DNA of 64,000 bases from Paracoccaceae bacterium (GTDB taxonomy: Bacteria > Pseudomonadota > Alphaproteobacteria > Rhodobacterales > Rhodobacteraceae): positions 62,001 to 126,000 of the forward strand of contig JANSYF010000001.1 of the NCBI GenBank assembly GCA_024742575.1, read 5' to 3'. The position numbers and the translations under genes are program-made. The notes under the pieces are model-generated. The model had not been told where the DNA came from. It searched no databases and saw only the letters and a program-made list of their open reading frames with translations. Positions 26,441 to 35,973 of the stretch are shown here, one piece after another (the first letter of the stretch is position 1; the number at the start of each line of letters is the position of its first letter).

Positions 26441-27271
26441 ATGCAAACCGTATCAGAGAACGCCTGTTTCGGAGGGGTGCAAGGCGTCTATTCCCATGCT
26501 TCAGACGCCTGCGGCTGTGACATGACCTTTGGGCTTTACCTGCCGCCAGCGGCCAAAGACGGGCCCGTGCCGGTTCTTTGGTATCTGTCGGGGCTTACCT
26601 GCACCCATGAAAACGCGATGACCAAGGCCGCGGCGCAGGGCTTTGCCGCTGAGGCGGGCATGGCAGTGGTGTTCCCTGACACATCTCCGCGCGGCGACGG
26701 GGTGGCGGATGACGACGCCTATGATCTGGGCAAGGGCGCGGGATTCTATGTGAACGCGACGCAAGACCCTTGGGCGCCGCATTTCAAGATGTGGGATTAC
26801 GTGGCCGAGGAATTGCCTGGGCTGTTGGGGGCGGAGATTGCCATCGATCTGGATCGGCAAGCGATCACCGGACATTCGATGGGCGGGCACGGCGCTTTGA
26901 CGCTGGCGATGGCGCATCCCGGGCGGTTTGCCTCGGTGTCGGCCTTTGCGCCGATTGCCAACCCAAGCCAGAGCGACTGGGGCCGCAAGCAGTTGAGCGC
27001 CTATCTGGGCCCGGACGAAAGCACATGGGCCAAGCATGATGCGACGGTGCAGATGCTGGAGGTCGGTTTTGACGGGCCGGTGCTGGTGGATCAAGGCGCG
27101 TCGGATCAGTTCCTTGAGTTGCTGAAGCCAGAGGCATTGAGCCACGCGATGGCGGCACGACGTCAGGACGGGGTGTTCCGGATGCAAAAAGGCTACGATC
27201 ATTCGTATTTCTTTGTCTCGACCTTCATTCCCGATCACATCGCGTTTCATGCAGACGCGCTGGGGCTGTGA
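26441..27271 (+). CDS. fghA: S-formylglutathione hydrolase
   Basis: The 276-residue esterase completes glutathione-dependent formaldehyde oxidation by hydrolysing S-formylglutathione to formate. The nucleophile is the serine in [14 protein letters not shown] near residue 148; [11 protein letters not shown] is the oxyanion region; the histidine lies in [12 protein letters not shown] near the C-terminus. GGAGAGGGAACGCC precedes ATG 26441. The usual partner, S-(hydroxymethyl)glutathione dehydrogenase, is not here. The formate produced could feed a dehydrogenase needing fdhD and mobA upstream in the window; that link is inference. Confidence 0.94.
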   Translation: MQTVSENACFGGVQGVYSHASDACGCDMTFGLYLPPAAKDGPVPVLWYLSGLTCTHENAMTKAAAQGFAAEAGMAVVFPDTSPRGDGVADDDAYDLGKGAGFYVNATQDPWAPHFKMWDYVAEELPGLLGAEIAIDLDRQAITGHSMGGHGALTLAMAHPGRFASVSAFAPIANPSQSDWGRKQLSAYLGPDESTWAKHDATVQMLEVGFDGPVLVDQGASDQFLELLKPEALSHAMAARRQDGVFRMQKGYDHSYFFVSTFIPDHIAFHADALGL

Positions 27272-27729
27272 CCCGGCTTTTCGTTGATGCGGACGCCTGC
27301 CCGGTCAAGGGTGAGGCCGAACGTGTTGCGACGCGGCACAAGGCGCAAATGTTTCTGGTGTCGAATGGCGGGTTGCGGATGTCCGACAATCCGTTCGTCG
27401 AGGTGGTTGTCGTGCCCGACGGGCCGGACGTGGCCGATATGTGGATCGCGGATCGCGCCAGAGCGGGCGATGTGGTGATCACTGGGGATATTCCGCTGGC
27501 TGCGCGTTGTGTCGAGAACGGCGCACGGGTGCTCAAGCACAATGGGGAGCGGCTGGATGCGCGCAATATCGGGCAGGTTCTGGCGACGCGCGATCTGATG
27601 ACGGATTTGCGCGCCGCAGATCCGTTTCGACAGGGTGGTGGCAAGCCGTTTTCCAAGGCGGATCGGTCACGGTTTCTGGATGCGCTTGAGCGCGAGATGC
27701 GGGCGGCAGCGCAGGATGTGCCGCGCTAG
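27268..27729 (+). CDS. YaiI/YqxD family protein (DUF188)
   Basis: The 153-residue protein matches DUF188, a PIN-like fold family. Conserved features are [15 protein letters not shown] at the N-terminus, [30 protein letters not shown] and a [15 protein letters not shown] ending. The acidic residues D-D...D are arranged as in metal-dependent PIN nucleases, but no activity is established. GTG 27268 overlaps the fghA stop (GTGA), implying coupling. Confidence 0.9.
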   Translation: MTRLFVDADACPVKGEAERVATRHKAQMFLVSNGGLRMSDNPFVEVVVVPDGPDVADMWIADRARAGDVVITGDIPLAARCVENGARVLKHNGERLDARNIGQVLATRDLMTDLRAADPFRQGGGKPFSKADRSRFLDALEREMRAAAQDVPR

Positions 27730-27750
27730 GACGTGATGGGAGAGACAGCG

Positions 27751-28668
27751 ATGACCACACCCGAGATCATTCCCTTTGCCGAGGGCGAGGCGGAGCTGGA
27801 CTGGATCGGTCTGACCGATGCGATTGCGGCGGGGCATGATTTGCCCACGGCTGAGATTGCAGACAGTTTTCTGTATCGGGGGACTGATACGCTATTGAAC
27901 CGGGCGGCGTGGATCGACGGGCTGGGGCTTGCCGTGAAATCCGCGACGATCTTTCCGGGCAATGCCAGTGTGGGGAAACCTGCGGTGAATGGCGGTGTGT
28001 CGGTTTATTCTGATGTGGACGGCACGCTGGCGGCGATTGTCGATTTCCATCTGGTGACCAAGTGGAAGACGGCGGGCGACAGTTTGCTTGCCGCACGTCG
28101 GTTGGCGCGAGCGGACAGTGCCATGATCCTGATCGTCGGGGCCGGAACGGTGGCGCAGTCGCTGGTCGAGGCGTATTCGGAAGCGTTTCCAAAGGCGCGG
28201 TTTCAGGTCTGGAATCGGACGGGGGCGAAGGCAGAGGAGCTTGCGAACCAGTTCGCACATGTGACGGCGGTGGACGATCTGGCTGGTGCGGTCGGACAGG
28301 CGGATATCGTCAGTTGCGCCACCATGTCGACCGAGCCAGTTCTGCACGGCGAGTGGTTGCGTCCGGGGACACATGTGGACCTGATCGGAGCATATCGTCC
28401 CGATATGCGCGAGGCGGATGATGCTGTGCTGACGCGGGGGCGGCTGTTCGTGGATTCGCGAGATACGACTGTCGGGCATATCGGCGAAATCAAGGAACCG
28501 ATTGCGCGGGGGGTTATTGCCGAGGGTGACATCGTCGCGGATTACTATGATCTGCCCGCGTTCAAACGACGGTCAGACGATGAGATCACGGTGTTCAAGA
28601 ATGGCGGCGGGGCGCATCTGGACCTGATGGTCAGTCGCTACATTCTGGATCGCTGGCAAACCCGGTAG
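27751..28668 (+). CDS. ornithine cyclodeaminase / mu-crystallin family protein
   Basis: This 305-residue NAD(P)-binding protein has LAVKSATIFPGN near residue 65, DFHLVTKWKTAGDSLLAA and the Rossmann motif LIVGAGTVAQSLVEAY around 126. Members include ornithine cyclodeaminase, alanine dehydrogenase and ketimine reductases, and the substrate is unclear here. GGGAGAG five bases before ATG 27751 decides the start. It is the last gene of the run starting at 25501. Confidence 0.85.
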   Translation: MTTPEIIPFAEGEAELDWIGLTDAIAAGHDLPTAEIADSFLYRGTDTLLNRAAWIDGLGLAVKSATIFPGNASVGKPAVNGGVSVYSDVDGTLAAIVDFHLVTKWKTAGDSLLAARRLARADSAMILIVGAGTVAQSLVEAYSEAFPKARFQVWNRTGAKAEELANQFAHVTAVDDLAGAVGQADIVSCATMSTEPVLHGEWLRPGTHVDLIGAYRPDMREADDAVLTRGRLFVDSRDTTVGHIGEIKEPIARGVIAEGDIVADYYDLPAFKRRSDDEITVFKNGGGAHLDLMVSRYILDRWQTR

Positions 28669-28685
28669 AGCTGGGGCGCGAGGCG

Positions 28686-29930
28686 TCAGACCGCGAGTGG
28701 GTTTGGCTGGCGTTTTTCGCGGATCGGCAGATGCACCAGTGCGCTAAAGGCGCCGACACCGACACCGATCCACCACACCAGCGTGTAATCGCCGTGGAGG
28801 TCGTACATCCGGCCGCCCAGCCACACGCCCATGAAGCTGCCCAACTGATGGCTGAAGAACACGATCCCATAAAGCGTACCCATGTAGCGCAACCCATAGA
28901 TGTGCGCGATCAACCCCGAGGTAAGCGGCACCGTGGCCAGCCAGAGCGAGCCCATCGCGGCCGAGAACAGGATCACCGACGTGGGTGTGATCGGGAACAT
29001 GATGAAGAGCGCCGCGATGATCGTGCGGCCCGTATAGATGCCCGCCAACAGGTATTTCTTGGACCACCGGTTGCCTGCCCAGCCTGCGGTGAGCGTGCCG
29101 ACGATGTTCATCAGCCCGATGAGGGAGATTGACAACGCCCCCAGCGCCGATGTGGTCGTGATGCCGACGGAATGAAGCATGCTGCCCGGTTGGATCGGGC
29201 CGCACAGCTCGGTCACGAAGGCGGGAAAATGCGCGGTGACGAAAGCCAGTTGATAGCCACAGCTGAAGAACCCCAGAAAGATCAGCGTGTAGGACGGATC
29301 GCGGAAAGCGCGAACAAGGATGGTGCCCATGCTTTCCTCAAGCTCGGCCCGGCTGGCAGGGGGGGTGGGTGACCGCATGAAGGGCAGCACCATCAGCACC
29401 GCAAGGATGACGGCTGCGAACCAGAGGAATACCATTTGCCAGCTCATCAGCGTCAGCATCCATTCCGCAAGCGGCGCCCCGAACACCTGCCCGCCGCTGC
29501 CCGCAGCCGTCACGATGGCAAGGCTCATGGAGCGGTTCGCGTCGGAGCTGGCGCGGCCCACGACGGCGAGGATGACGCCAAAGCCGGTGCCCGCGACCCC
29601 AAAACCCACGAGGATTTCATAGAATTGGTGCGCGGTCGGTGTGACGGCAAAGGATGACAACACCAGACCCGCAGCGTAGGTGAGCGCCCCAAGGATAATC
29701 GCCTTCCGGTCGCCGATTTTTTCGGCCAGCGCCCCGAACAGCGGTTGCCCGATCCCCCAAGCTAGGTTCTGGATTGCAATGGCGAGGGAGAATTCCGCGC
29801 GCAGCCAGCCGAATTCCTCGGCAATCGGGATCTGGAACACGCCAAAACTGGCGCGGATCGCGAAGGACACGAGGATGATGACGCACCCGCCGATGAGCAC
29901 GGGGGTGAAAATGGAGGCGCGGGCTTGCAT
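28686..29930 (-). CDS. MFS transporter
   Basis: The protein is 414 residues with twelve predicted spans. The first half holds RASFGVFQIPIAEEFGW and the loop GALAEKIGDRKAI, an MFS motif A variant. The second half, TAGWAGNRWSKKYLLAGIY, repeats it. This resembles the oxalate/formate antiporter-like branch, including monocarboxylate carriers. It lies 25 bases downstream of the NlpC/P60 gene on the same strand, so may be the end of that transcript. Substrate is not assigned. Confidence 0.88.
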   Translation of the reverse strand: MQARASIFTPVLIGGCVIILVSFAIRASFGVFQIPIAEEFGWLRAEFSLAIAIQNLAWGIGQPLFGALAEKIGDRKAIILGALTYAAGLVLSSFAVTPTAHQFYEILVGFGVAGTGFGVILAVVGRASSDANRSMSLAIVTAAGSGGQVFGAPLAEWMLTLMSWQMVFLWFAAVILAVLMVLPFMRSPTPPASRAELEESMGTILVRAFRDPSYTLIFLGFFSCGYQLAFVTAHFPAFVTELCGPIQPGSMLHSVGITTTSALGALSISLIGLMNIVGTLTAGWAGNRWSKKYLLAGIYTGRTIIAALFIMFPITPTSVILFSAAMGSLWLATVPLTSGLIAHIYGLRYMGTLYGIVFFSHQLGSFMGVWLGGRMYDLHGDYTLVWWIGVGVGAFSALVHLPIREKRQPNPLAV

Positions 29931-29955
29931 AGGAGTGCTCCGAAAGGTGGCGCGA

Positions 29956-30834
29956 TTAGACGCCTTTTCCGCCGAGCGTCAAGCGGGCATGGCGCAGGAT
30001 CGGATCGCCCTGTGCCGCAATCCGTTCGATGGCCGCCTGCAGCGGTTCATAGGTCACCGACATGGAGTGGGCGTTTGCGTGCAGCAGCGTGGAAGAGTCT
30101 GACACCCAGCCGACATGGCCTTTCCAGAACAGAAGATCGCCCCGCTGAGGTGGTGTGCCGGGATCAAGAGTTTCGCCAAGCTGCGCCATCTGCTGATCGC
30201 TGTCACCGGGACAGGCAATGCCGCAGGCATGGCAGGCGATTTGCACCAGCCCCGAGCAGTCGATGCCAAAGGCGGAGTTGCCGCCCCAGAGATAGGGCGT
30301 ACCGAGCAGGCGTTTGGCAATGGTGACGGGATCGGTCTCTATTGAATTGATCGGGGAGAGGTGAAGAGACGGCACGAACCATGCCCGCGCATACTCTTTA
30401 TTGGACCACGCAACACGCGACCATCCGTCCATGTCTCCCGCAACCACCAGTTCGGATCCCATGGACAAGGGCTTCACCTGTCCAGGTGTCTTCAGGCCTT
30501 CTGTGGATTTCGCATAAGATGTCGCTGCGGTGATCCGGTGGGTTGGTGCGGCGTCCGCTGGGTTTTCCAAATGCGAGAGCTCGATCCAGCCCGAATAGCG
30601 ATCTGCCACAGTTTCCCCGAACGCCCACCCCTCGTTTGACATGGCATGGAGCGTGATGCTCTGACCGTATAGCATCTGGCGGTCCCGCGCCCCTTTTGGT
30701 GACGCGCAGAGATCGGCGACAGGTTGAGTAATCCGCCTGACCTCTGGGGTGACCCGTTCCAGAGCCTGTTGCGCAAAGATCTGCGCGATCTCGTCTGCTG
30801 TGGCAGTAGACCAGAACGTGCGCCTGTCGGTCAT
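29956..30834 (-). CDS. NlpC/P60 (C40) family peptidase
   Basis: This 292-residue protein has SH3-like N-terminal regions and a C-terminal C40 domain. The catalytic cysteine is in NSAFGIDCSGLVQIA, the histidine in FWKGHVGWVSD, and a third polar residue in LLHANAHSMSV. It resembles dipeptidyl-peptidase VI, which cuts gamma-D-glutamyl-diaminopimelyl bonds in muropeptides. There is no signal peptide, so it is probably cytoplasmic and recycles wall peptides. Its start overlaps the end of the M17 aminopeptidase gene by 4 bases, and the two would act in sequence. Confidence 0.9.
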   Translation of the reverse strand: MTDRRTFWSTATADEIAQIFAQQALERVTPEVRRITQPVADLCASPKGARDRQMLYGQSITLHAMSNEGWAFGETVADRYSGWIELSHLENPADAAPTHRITAATSYAKSTEGLKTPGQVKPLSMGSELVVAGDMDGWSRVAWSNKEYARAWFVPSLHLSPINSIETDPVTIAKRLLGTPYLWGGNSAFGIDCSGLVQIACHACGIACPGDSDQQMAQLGETLDPGTPPQRGDLLFWKGHVGWVSDSSTLLHANAHSMSVTYEPLQAAIERIAAQGDPILRHARLTLGGKGV

Positions 30835-32216
30835 AGGTCCATCATATCCGGCAAGGCCGCAAAGAGCGCGCGCGCACCTTGCAGCGCGCCGCCTTTCGGT
30901 CGGCCCGGCGCGGGGCTGGGCTGCCAGCCATAGATGTCGAAGTGGATGTAGCGGTCGTGTTCGCTGACGAACCTACGTAGGAAAAGGGCTGCGGTAATGG
31001 AGCCAGCGAACCCACCTTTGGGCGCGTTGTCGAGATCCGCAATGCCGGGTTCGATTATCGCCTCGTAGGGGTCATGGAACGGCATGCGCCAGACTGGATC
31101 GGCCATACGTCGTGCCGACAGGTCAAGCGAGGTCGCCGCGACATCATCGTCGGTGTAATAGGGCGCAATGTCAGGGCCGACGGCGACGCGCGCCGCGCCG
31201 GTCAGAGTTGCCATCGACACGATCAGATTCGGCTCTCCCTCGGACGCCAGTGTCAAGGCATCGGCCAACACCAGACGGCCTTCGGCATCGGTATTGTTGA
31301 TTTCGACAGTAAGACCCTTGCGTGAGGTCAGGATGTCCTGCGGTCGGAAGCTGTTACCGCTGATAGAGTTTTCGACCGCCGGGATCAGGACGCGGAGACG
31401 CACTTCAAGACCCGAAGCCATGATCATGTGGGCCAAGCCCAGCACGTTTGCTGCGCCGCCCATGTCTTTTTTCATCAAGCCCATAGAACTACCCGGCTTG
31501 ATGTTGAGACCGCCCGTATCGAAACAGACGCCTTTGCCGACGAGCGTGATTTTGGGCCCACTATTGCCCCAACTCATGTCGATCAATCGCGGCGCGCGGT
31601 CAGAGGCCCGGCCCACCGTGTGGATCATCGGGAAATTGTCTTTAAGCAGCGCGTCGCCAGTGATGACGGTGATCTTGGCTTTATGCTCTTCCGCCAAGCC
31701 CCGGGCTGCAGACTCAAGATCTGCTGGTCCCATATCAGATGCTGGGGTGTTGATCAGATCACGGGTAAGAAATTCCGCTTCGGCCAAGATGGACACACGA
31801 TCAGCATCTACGCCTTCGGGCGTGACGAGCGTTGGGTGCTGCATGGCGTTGTCGCGGTAACGGGTGAATCCGTAACTGGCCAAGAGCCAACCCAGCGCTT
31901 CTTGTTCGAGTTGATCAGCGTCAACACCGCTGTCGATGCGATATGTGCCCGGAGCGAGTTTTGACAGGGCTGCCGCCAGTGGAAATCGGTCGCGTTTGCG
32001 GGTGGCACGCGTTCCGTAGCCGACCAAGGCCATCTCGGGATGGCCCGCTTCATCGGGGATCATCAATGCTGATCCGATACCGCCCTTGAAAGCGCTCGCT
32101 TCGACCCACGTGCGAATGCGATCACTTTGCTGAGCCGCCCAGAGCGCGACATCCTCGCTGCCCAGAACGTGAATTGGCAAAGCTTTAGTGCCCGCAGGCG
32201 CGAGTGCGACGGTCAT
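30831..32216 (-). CDS. M17 leucyl aminopeptidase family protein
   Basis: The 461-residue metallopeptidase removes N-terminal amino acids from peptides. The signature NTDAEGRLVLADALT is present, with metal ligands in GKGVCFDTGGLNIKPG and MKKDMGGAANVLG. The size suits PepB-type enzymes. The start is ATG 32216 (MTVALAPAGTKALP), with GAGAAAGGG just upstream. It is translationally coupled to the NlpC/P60 gene downstream. The HPt-like gene ends 59 bases before it on the same strand. Confidence 0.93.
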   Translation of the reverse strand: MTVALAPAGTKALPIHVLGSEDVALWAAQQSDRIRTWVEASAFKGGIGSALMIPDEAGHPEMALVGYGTRATRKRDRFPLAAALSKLAPGTYRIDSGVDADQLEQEALGWLLASYGFTRYRDNAMQHPTLVTPEGVDADRVSILAEAEFLTRDLINTPASDMGPADLESAARGLAEEHKAKITVITGDALLKDNFPMIHTVGRASDRAPRLIDMSWGNSGPKITLVGKGVCFDTGGLNIKPGSSMGLMKKDMGGAANVLGLAHMIMASGLEVRLRVLIPAVENSISGNSFRPQDILTSRKGLTVEINNTDAEGRLVLADALTLASEGEPNLIVSMATLTGAARVAVGPDIAPYYTDDDVAATSLDLSARRMADPVWRMPFHDPYEAIIEPGIADLDNAPKGGFAGSITAALFLRRFVSEHDRYIHFDIYGWQPSPAPGRPKGGALQGARALFAALPDMMDL

Positions 32217-32275
32217 GATGATCCCTTTCTCCGATGGTGCGAGGGTACGCCCTTGCACACGCGCTGCAAGCGGAA

Positions 32276-32659
32276 TCAGAGGGATAGATCGTTGCCCAAA
32301 TCTGCAAAAGACATGGCCATTTCGCCCCAGCGCAAAAACCGGCATAGCGTCGCCGCAAGCGCGACCGGATCCGACTGATCGATGCAAATCATCACATCGC
32401 GACCAATATGAGCCAATCCGGATAAACCGATCTGATCGGCAATCGGTATGACAGCATGAACCGATTTGCGTAGAGTCGGATGGTTCCCTGCAGCGTAGTC
32501 ATTGCGAATCTGTACGAAGCGCGCTGCAATATCTTCGAGCGCTCGACACAGGATGTTTTCTGCAACGGACTGACCCAGATCACGGCTCAGGCGGTGCAGC
32601 GTGTCTTCGTCGAAATATGCCGTATCGCACGGATGCAAAACCGAGATCTTCTGCATCAT
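32276..32659 (-). CDS. HPt-like protein, divergent
   Basis: The 127-residue helical protein has LRKSVHAVIPIADQIGLSGLA around residues 63-82. The placement of His68 in a helix followed by a glycine-containing turn recalls the phosphoacceptor segment of histidine phosphotransfer domains, which normally read HxLKGS. The lysine-glycine part is replaced by VIPIAD, so it is divergent and function is uncertain. AGGATTATTA precedes the start. No kinase or response regulator is nearby. Confidence 0.5.
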   Translation of the reverse strand: MMQKISVLHPCDTAYFDEDTLHRLSRDLGQSVAENILCRALEDIAARFVQIRNDYAAGNHPTLRKSVHAVIPIADQIGLSGLAHIGRDVMICIDQSDPVALAATLCRFLRWGEMAMSFADLGNDLSL

Positions 32660-32804
32660 TAATAATCCTTTCTCACCCCGACCTGATGCTCTCTATCGCA
32701 GAGCCGCCTTTCGAATTGGTAAGCCCGCGACTGTTTTTCTCTCGAATTCCGATTAATTTCGACGTATCCCGCTTGGAACGAAGACCCTAGAGGCGGAGGA
32801 TTTC

Positions 32805-33455
32805 ATGAACGCCGCGAAGCCGCTGCCAGCGTATCTCATCCAACGGTATCAAGGCTGGAAGGCCACGACCTATTCGGACAACCGCGCTTGGTACAAGCGT
32901 CTGGCGACCGAAGGGCAACGCCCCCGAGCGATGGTGATTTCCTGCTGTGACAGCCGTGTGCATGTCACGTCGATCTTCGGTGCGGATCAGGGCGAATTCT
33001 TTATCCACCGCAACATCGCGAACCTTGTTCCGCCTTACGAACCTGATGGTGATCACCATGGCACGTCAGCCGCTGTAGAGTATGCGGTCACAGCTTTGAA
33101 CGTCGCACATCTGATTGTGCTGGGTCATTCGCAATGCGGTGGGGTGCAAGGTTGCCTTGATATGTGTTCTGGCAACGCGCCGCATCTTGAGGAGCAGTCA
33201 AGTTTTGTCGGCCGTTGGATGGATATCCTGCGGCCCGGCTATGAGCGTGTCAAAGCGATGAACACCCCCGAAGGTCAGGTGCGGGCGCTGGAAAAAGAAG
33301 CGGTAATCGTGTCACTTGAGAATTTGATGACGTTCCCGTTCATCCGGGAGGCTGTCGAGCAGAATCTGCTGACACTGCACGGCCTTTGGACTGACATCGG
33401 CGAAGGTGGTTTGGAGTATTTCGAACCCAAGAGCAGGGACTTTCACCCAGTCTGA
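32805..33455 (+). CDS. beta-class carbonic anhydrase
   Basis: The 216-residue zinc enzyme interconverts carbon dioxide and bicarbonate. Ligands are visible as SCCDSRV (Cys and Asp), and GHSQCGGVQ (His and Cys), with NIANLVPP between. TAGAGGCGGAGGATTTC provides a strong ribosome site for ATG 32805. It is divergent from the HPt-like gene with 145 bases between starts. Confidence 0.95.
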   Translation: MNAAKPLPAYLIQRYQGWKATTYSDNRAWYKRLATEGQRPRAMVISCCDSRVHVTSIFGADQGEFFIHRNIANLVPPYEPDGDHHGTSAAVEYAVTALNVAHLIVLGHSQCGGVQGCLDMCSGNAPHLEEQSSFVGRWMDILRPGYERVKAMNTPEGQVRALEKEAVIVSLENLMTFPFIREAVEQNLLTLHGLWTDIGEGGLEYFEPKSRDFHPV

Positions 33456-33782
33456 TCAGTTCTGAAGCGTCGCCTTTACACCGCTACAATCCGTGCGCAG
33501 CTTGGGTCGTCCCAAACGTTCTGCAAGCCGCGCCAGCGGCGACCCGATCATTGATCCTGTGCAGATCGGTTTGCCCGTCTCATCGGCCAGAACCAGATGC
33601 CCGTTCCGAAAGGTGATCGCGTAGCCCTTTGACGCTAGTCGGCTGCACAGGTCACCCCAACTTGTTGCGCGTTCGAAATGGGGCAGGAGAACCGTTCGCA
33701 GAAGCATCGCGGATTCACTGTCCAAAGGCAGTGGCATGCCGGAGGAAGACTCGGCGGGAAATGGAACAGATTGTACGGCCAT
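33456..33782 (-). CDS. small protein of unknown function, possible relaxase-like segment
   Basis: The 108-residue product starts at ATG 33782, preceded by GAAGGT with 7 bases spacing; its frame runs on upstream without a stop, but that region lacks protein-like composition. The central part, WGDLCSRLASKGYAITFRNGHL followed by a strand and SPLARLAERLG, has the helix-strand-strand-helix pattern of the linker region in some mobilisation relaxases. I cannot assign a function. The stop abuts the carbonic anhydrase stop (adjacent bases 33455/33456). Confidence 0.55.
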   Translation of the reverse strand: MAVQSVPFPAESSSGMPLPLDSESAMLLRTVLLPHFERATSWGDLCSRLASKGYAITFRNGHLVLADETGKPICTGSMIGSPLARLAERLGRPKLRTDCSGVKATLQN

Positions 33783-33979
33783 GGGAGTACCTTCACTATT
33801 TCCTAACACGTTAAAAAGGGTGCGATCCAAATGCGGCAAGAATGGGGCAGCCAAAAGAACCGCCCTATTGTGTGAAAAACACGCAACAGAGCGTTCGATT
33901 TCGTGATTACTATTTATGCATTCAGAACGCTGTTGCAGGCTTTTGCCAGACGATGATTTGAAAAACTCAGTTGGCTGGG

Positions 33980-34744
33980 TCACTGAACTGCTGCGTAGTT
34001 TCGCGCTGGAACACTTTTGAGCGGCGTGTTGAACCGGAGGATCGGAATACCACCAAGTTCTTCCATTTGTCGTCGAAATTTTCGCGGCTTTCCATTGATC
34101 AGATTTTGTACCAATAGCGCCAGAGCACCTTGTTCTTTTAGCCGTGCAGCAACGTTGTGATCGGTTTCAGGCATGATGTAATGCGAAATTCCGGGCGCTT
34201 TTGGAAACCGCAGGGCATGGGCCAACTCTCGCTGTTCGTCACCGTGGAAAATGAAATACTTGGTGGCTTTGGGCCGCAGGGCTTCGACTTTCGGAAAATG
34301 AAATGTGTTTATCTGTTTACGAAAGTAGAACCAACGATCCTCTTCGGGCACTTCATCGACATGCACAGAATATTGCGGCGTAAATGCAATCACGCGTTCA
34401 AAATCGAAAAACCGAGATAGGTGAAGCGCCATTGTGCCGCCCATCGAATTGCCGATAGCGATCACCCGTTCGGCGTTCACGTGTTCCACGACTGCCCGGA
34501 TGCAATACAAGATCTGATCCGCCATGCCATCGCCATTGAGCCAGCTTCGCGACGTGTCACTGACAAACAGCACATGGTTCTGACGGCCTGCAGAAGCGAT
34601 ACCGGGAAATTCGGGCGGGGGTTCGATATTTCTTTTGTTGCCGACCCCAGAAAAGCTGACAACAAGATCGGCCCCATCACCTTCGAGATATCTGACCCGC
34701 AATGGACCCTTTTCGAACAGCAAGGGAATCTCAGTTTCAGACAT
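33980..34744 (-). CDS. alpha/beta-hydrolase-fold protein, unknown substrate
   Basis: The 254-residue protein has the nucleophile motif GNSMGG near residue 100, with a FSGVGNKR segment in place of the usual HG oxyanion motif, a late FIFHGDEQ containing a likely acidic residue, and PETDHNVAARL supplying histidine. That makes an intact Ser-Asp-His set probable. I chose ATG 34744 (MSETEIP) with a weak GCGGGTCGG ribosome site; 34771 is an alternative. Similar proteins occur near polysaccharide genes, but none is here. Confidence 0.65.
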   Translation of the reverse strand: MSETEIPLLFEKGPLRVRYLEGDGADLVVSFSGVGNKRNIEPPPEFPGIASAGRQNHVLFVSDTSRSWLNGDGMADQILYCIRAVVEHVNAERVIAIGNSMGGTMALHLSRFFDFERVIAFTPQYSVHVDEVPEEDRWFYFRKQINTFHFPKVEALRPKATKYFIFHGDEQRELAHALRFPKAPGISHYIMPETDHNVAARLKEQGALALLVQNLINGKPRKFRRQMEELGGIPILRFNTPLKSVPARNYAAVQ

Positions 34745-34900
34745 GATGCCGACCCGCTTTCCTAAATGCACAGCTAAAGATGCATACGGGGCGACCTGAC
34801 CAATTTTTAGGCAGCAATAAGGAGAATAAAGACCATTCCGTGGATCACCACGCCGTTGAGAGCGCGCGATTGCGTTTCAAAATAATGCGGGACACCTACA

Positions 34901-34935
34901 AAAAAGGCGCCGCAAAACTGCGACGCCTTTCTTTT
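34901..34935 (-). terminator. terminator downstream of asd
   Basis: AAAGGCG-C-CGCA pairs with TGCG-A-CGCCTTT with one mismatch around an AAAC loop. Minus-strand reading ends in TTTTTT. It lies 16 bases beyond the asd stop codon. Confidence 0.8.
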
Positions 34936-34950
34936 GTGGTTTTATAGGTG

Positions 34951-35973
34951 TTAGCCTTTTTTCAGGACTTCCCGGCCCAACACCTCAGCGATTTGCACTG
35001 CGTTGAGGGCTGCGCCCTTGCGCAGGTTGTCGGACACGCACCAGAGGTTAAGGCCGTTTTCGATTGTTGAGTCTTGACGGATGCGGCTGATGAAAGTCGC
35101 ATAATCACCAACACATTCGACAGGCGATACATAGCCGCCCGGTTCACGCTTATCGATGACCATGACGCCGGGCGCTTCGCGCAGGATATCGCGTGCCTCA
35201 TCTTCGTCGAGATGATCTTCGAATTCGATGTTGATCGCTTCTGAGTGACCAACGAAAACCGGCACCCGCACGCAAGTGGCCGTGACCTTGATCGACGGAT
35301 CGATGATCTTTTTTGTTTCGACCATCATCTTCCATTCTTCCTTGGTCGAACCGTCTTCCATGAAAACGTCGATCTGAGGAATTACGTTAAAAGCAATCTG
35401 CTTTTGGAACTTGGCCGGAGGCACCTCTGTCACCGGGTTGTAGACTGCCTTTGTCTGATCCCAAAGTTCGTCCATGCCCTCTTTGCCCGCGCCGGACACG
35501 GACTGATACGTGCTGACAACGACACGCTTAATACGCGCGCGATCGTGCAAGGGCTTTAGCGCGACAACCATCTGCGCGGTCGAACAATTCGGGTTCGCGA
35601 TAATGTTCTTCTTGGAATAGCCATGGATCGCATCGGCATTACATTCCGGCACAATCAAAGGGACGTCGGGATCGTAGCGGTAGAGCGACGAGTTGTCGAT
35701 CACCACACAACCTGCCTTGGCCGAGACTGGCGCGTATTTCTTGGTCGCGTCGGAGCCGATGGCGAACAGAGCGATATCCCAGCCCGTGAAATCAAACGTG
35801 TCGAGATCCTGCGTCTTCAGCGTCTTGTCGCCAAAGCTGACCTCCGTGCCAAGCGACCGGCGCGACGCAAGCACGGCGATCTCATCAACAGGGAACTGGC
35901 GCTCGGCCAGGATGTTCAGCATTTCGCGGCCCACGTTACCGGTGGCGCCTGCAACGACGACTCTGTAGCCCAT
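34951..35973 (-). CDS. asd: aspartate-semialdehyde dehydrogenase
   Basis: This NADPH enzyme makes aspartate semialdehyde for lysine, threonine and methionine synthesis. The 340-residue protein has the cofactor motif VAGATGNVGREML at residues 6-18, the active cysteine in NPNCSTAQMV, and YQSVSGAGKEGM. AGGAGAGCCAAATGG gives a ribosome site. It is monocistronic, with a terminator just beyond. dapD and dapE, which act later in lysine and diaminopimelate synthesis, lie 5-12 kb away. Confidence 0.96.
   Translation of the reverse strand: MGYRVVVAGATGNVGREMLNILAERQFPVDEIAVLASRRSLGTEVSFGDKTLKTQDLDTFDFTGWDIALFAIGSDATKKYAPVSAKAGCVVIDNSSLYRYDPDVPLIVPECNADAIHGYSKKNIIANPNCSTAQMVVALKPLHDRARIKRVVVSTYQSVSGAGKEGMDELWDQTKAVYNPVTEVPPAKFQKQIAFNVIPQIDVFMEDGSTKEEWKMMVETKKIIDPSIKVTATCVRVPVFVGHSEAINIEFEDHLDEDEARDILREAPGVMVIDKREPGGYVSPVECVGDYATFISRIRQDSTIENGLNLWCVSDNLRKGAALNAVQIAEVLGREVLKKG

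Noticed and set aside
32660-32804. Stress-sigma (EcfG-type) promoter before carbonic anhydrase
   Set aside because: GGAAC is present near 32775 but no CGTT element lies at the required spacing.
34807-34921. Minus-strand frame ending in a hydrophobic stretch (VVIHGMVFILLIAA) between asd and the hydrolase gene
   Set aside because: It is open for about 38 codons but has no ATG, GTG or TTG suitable as a start and crosses the asd terminator hairpin. Possibly a decayed small membrane gene, but not supportable.
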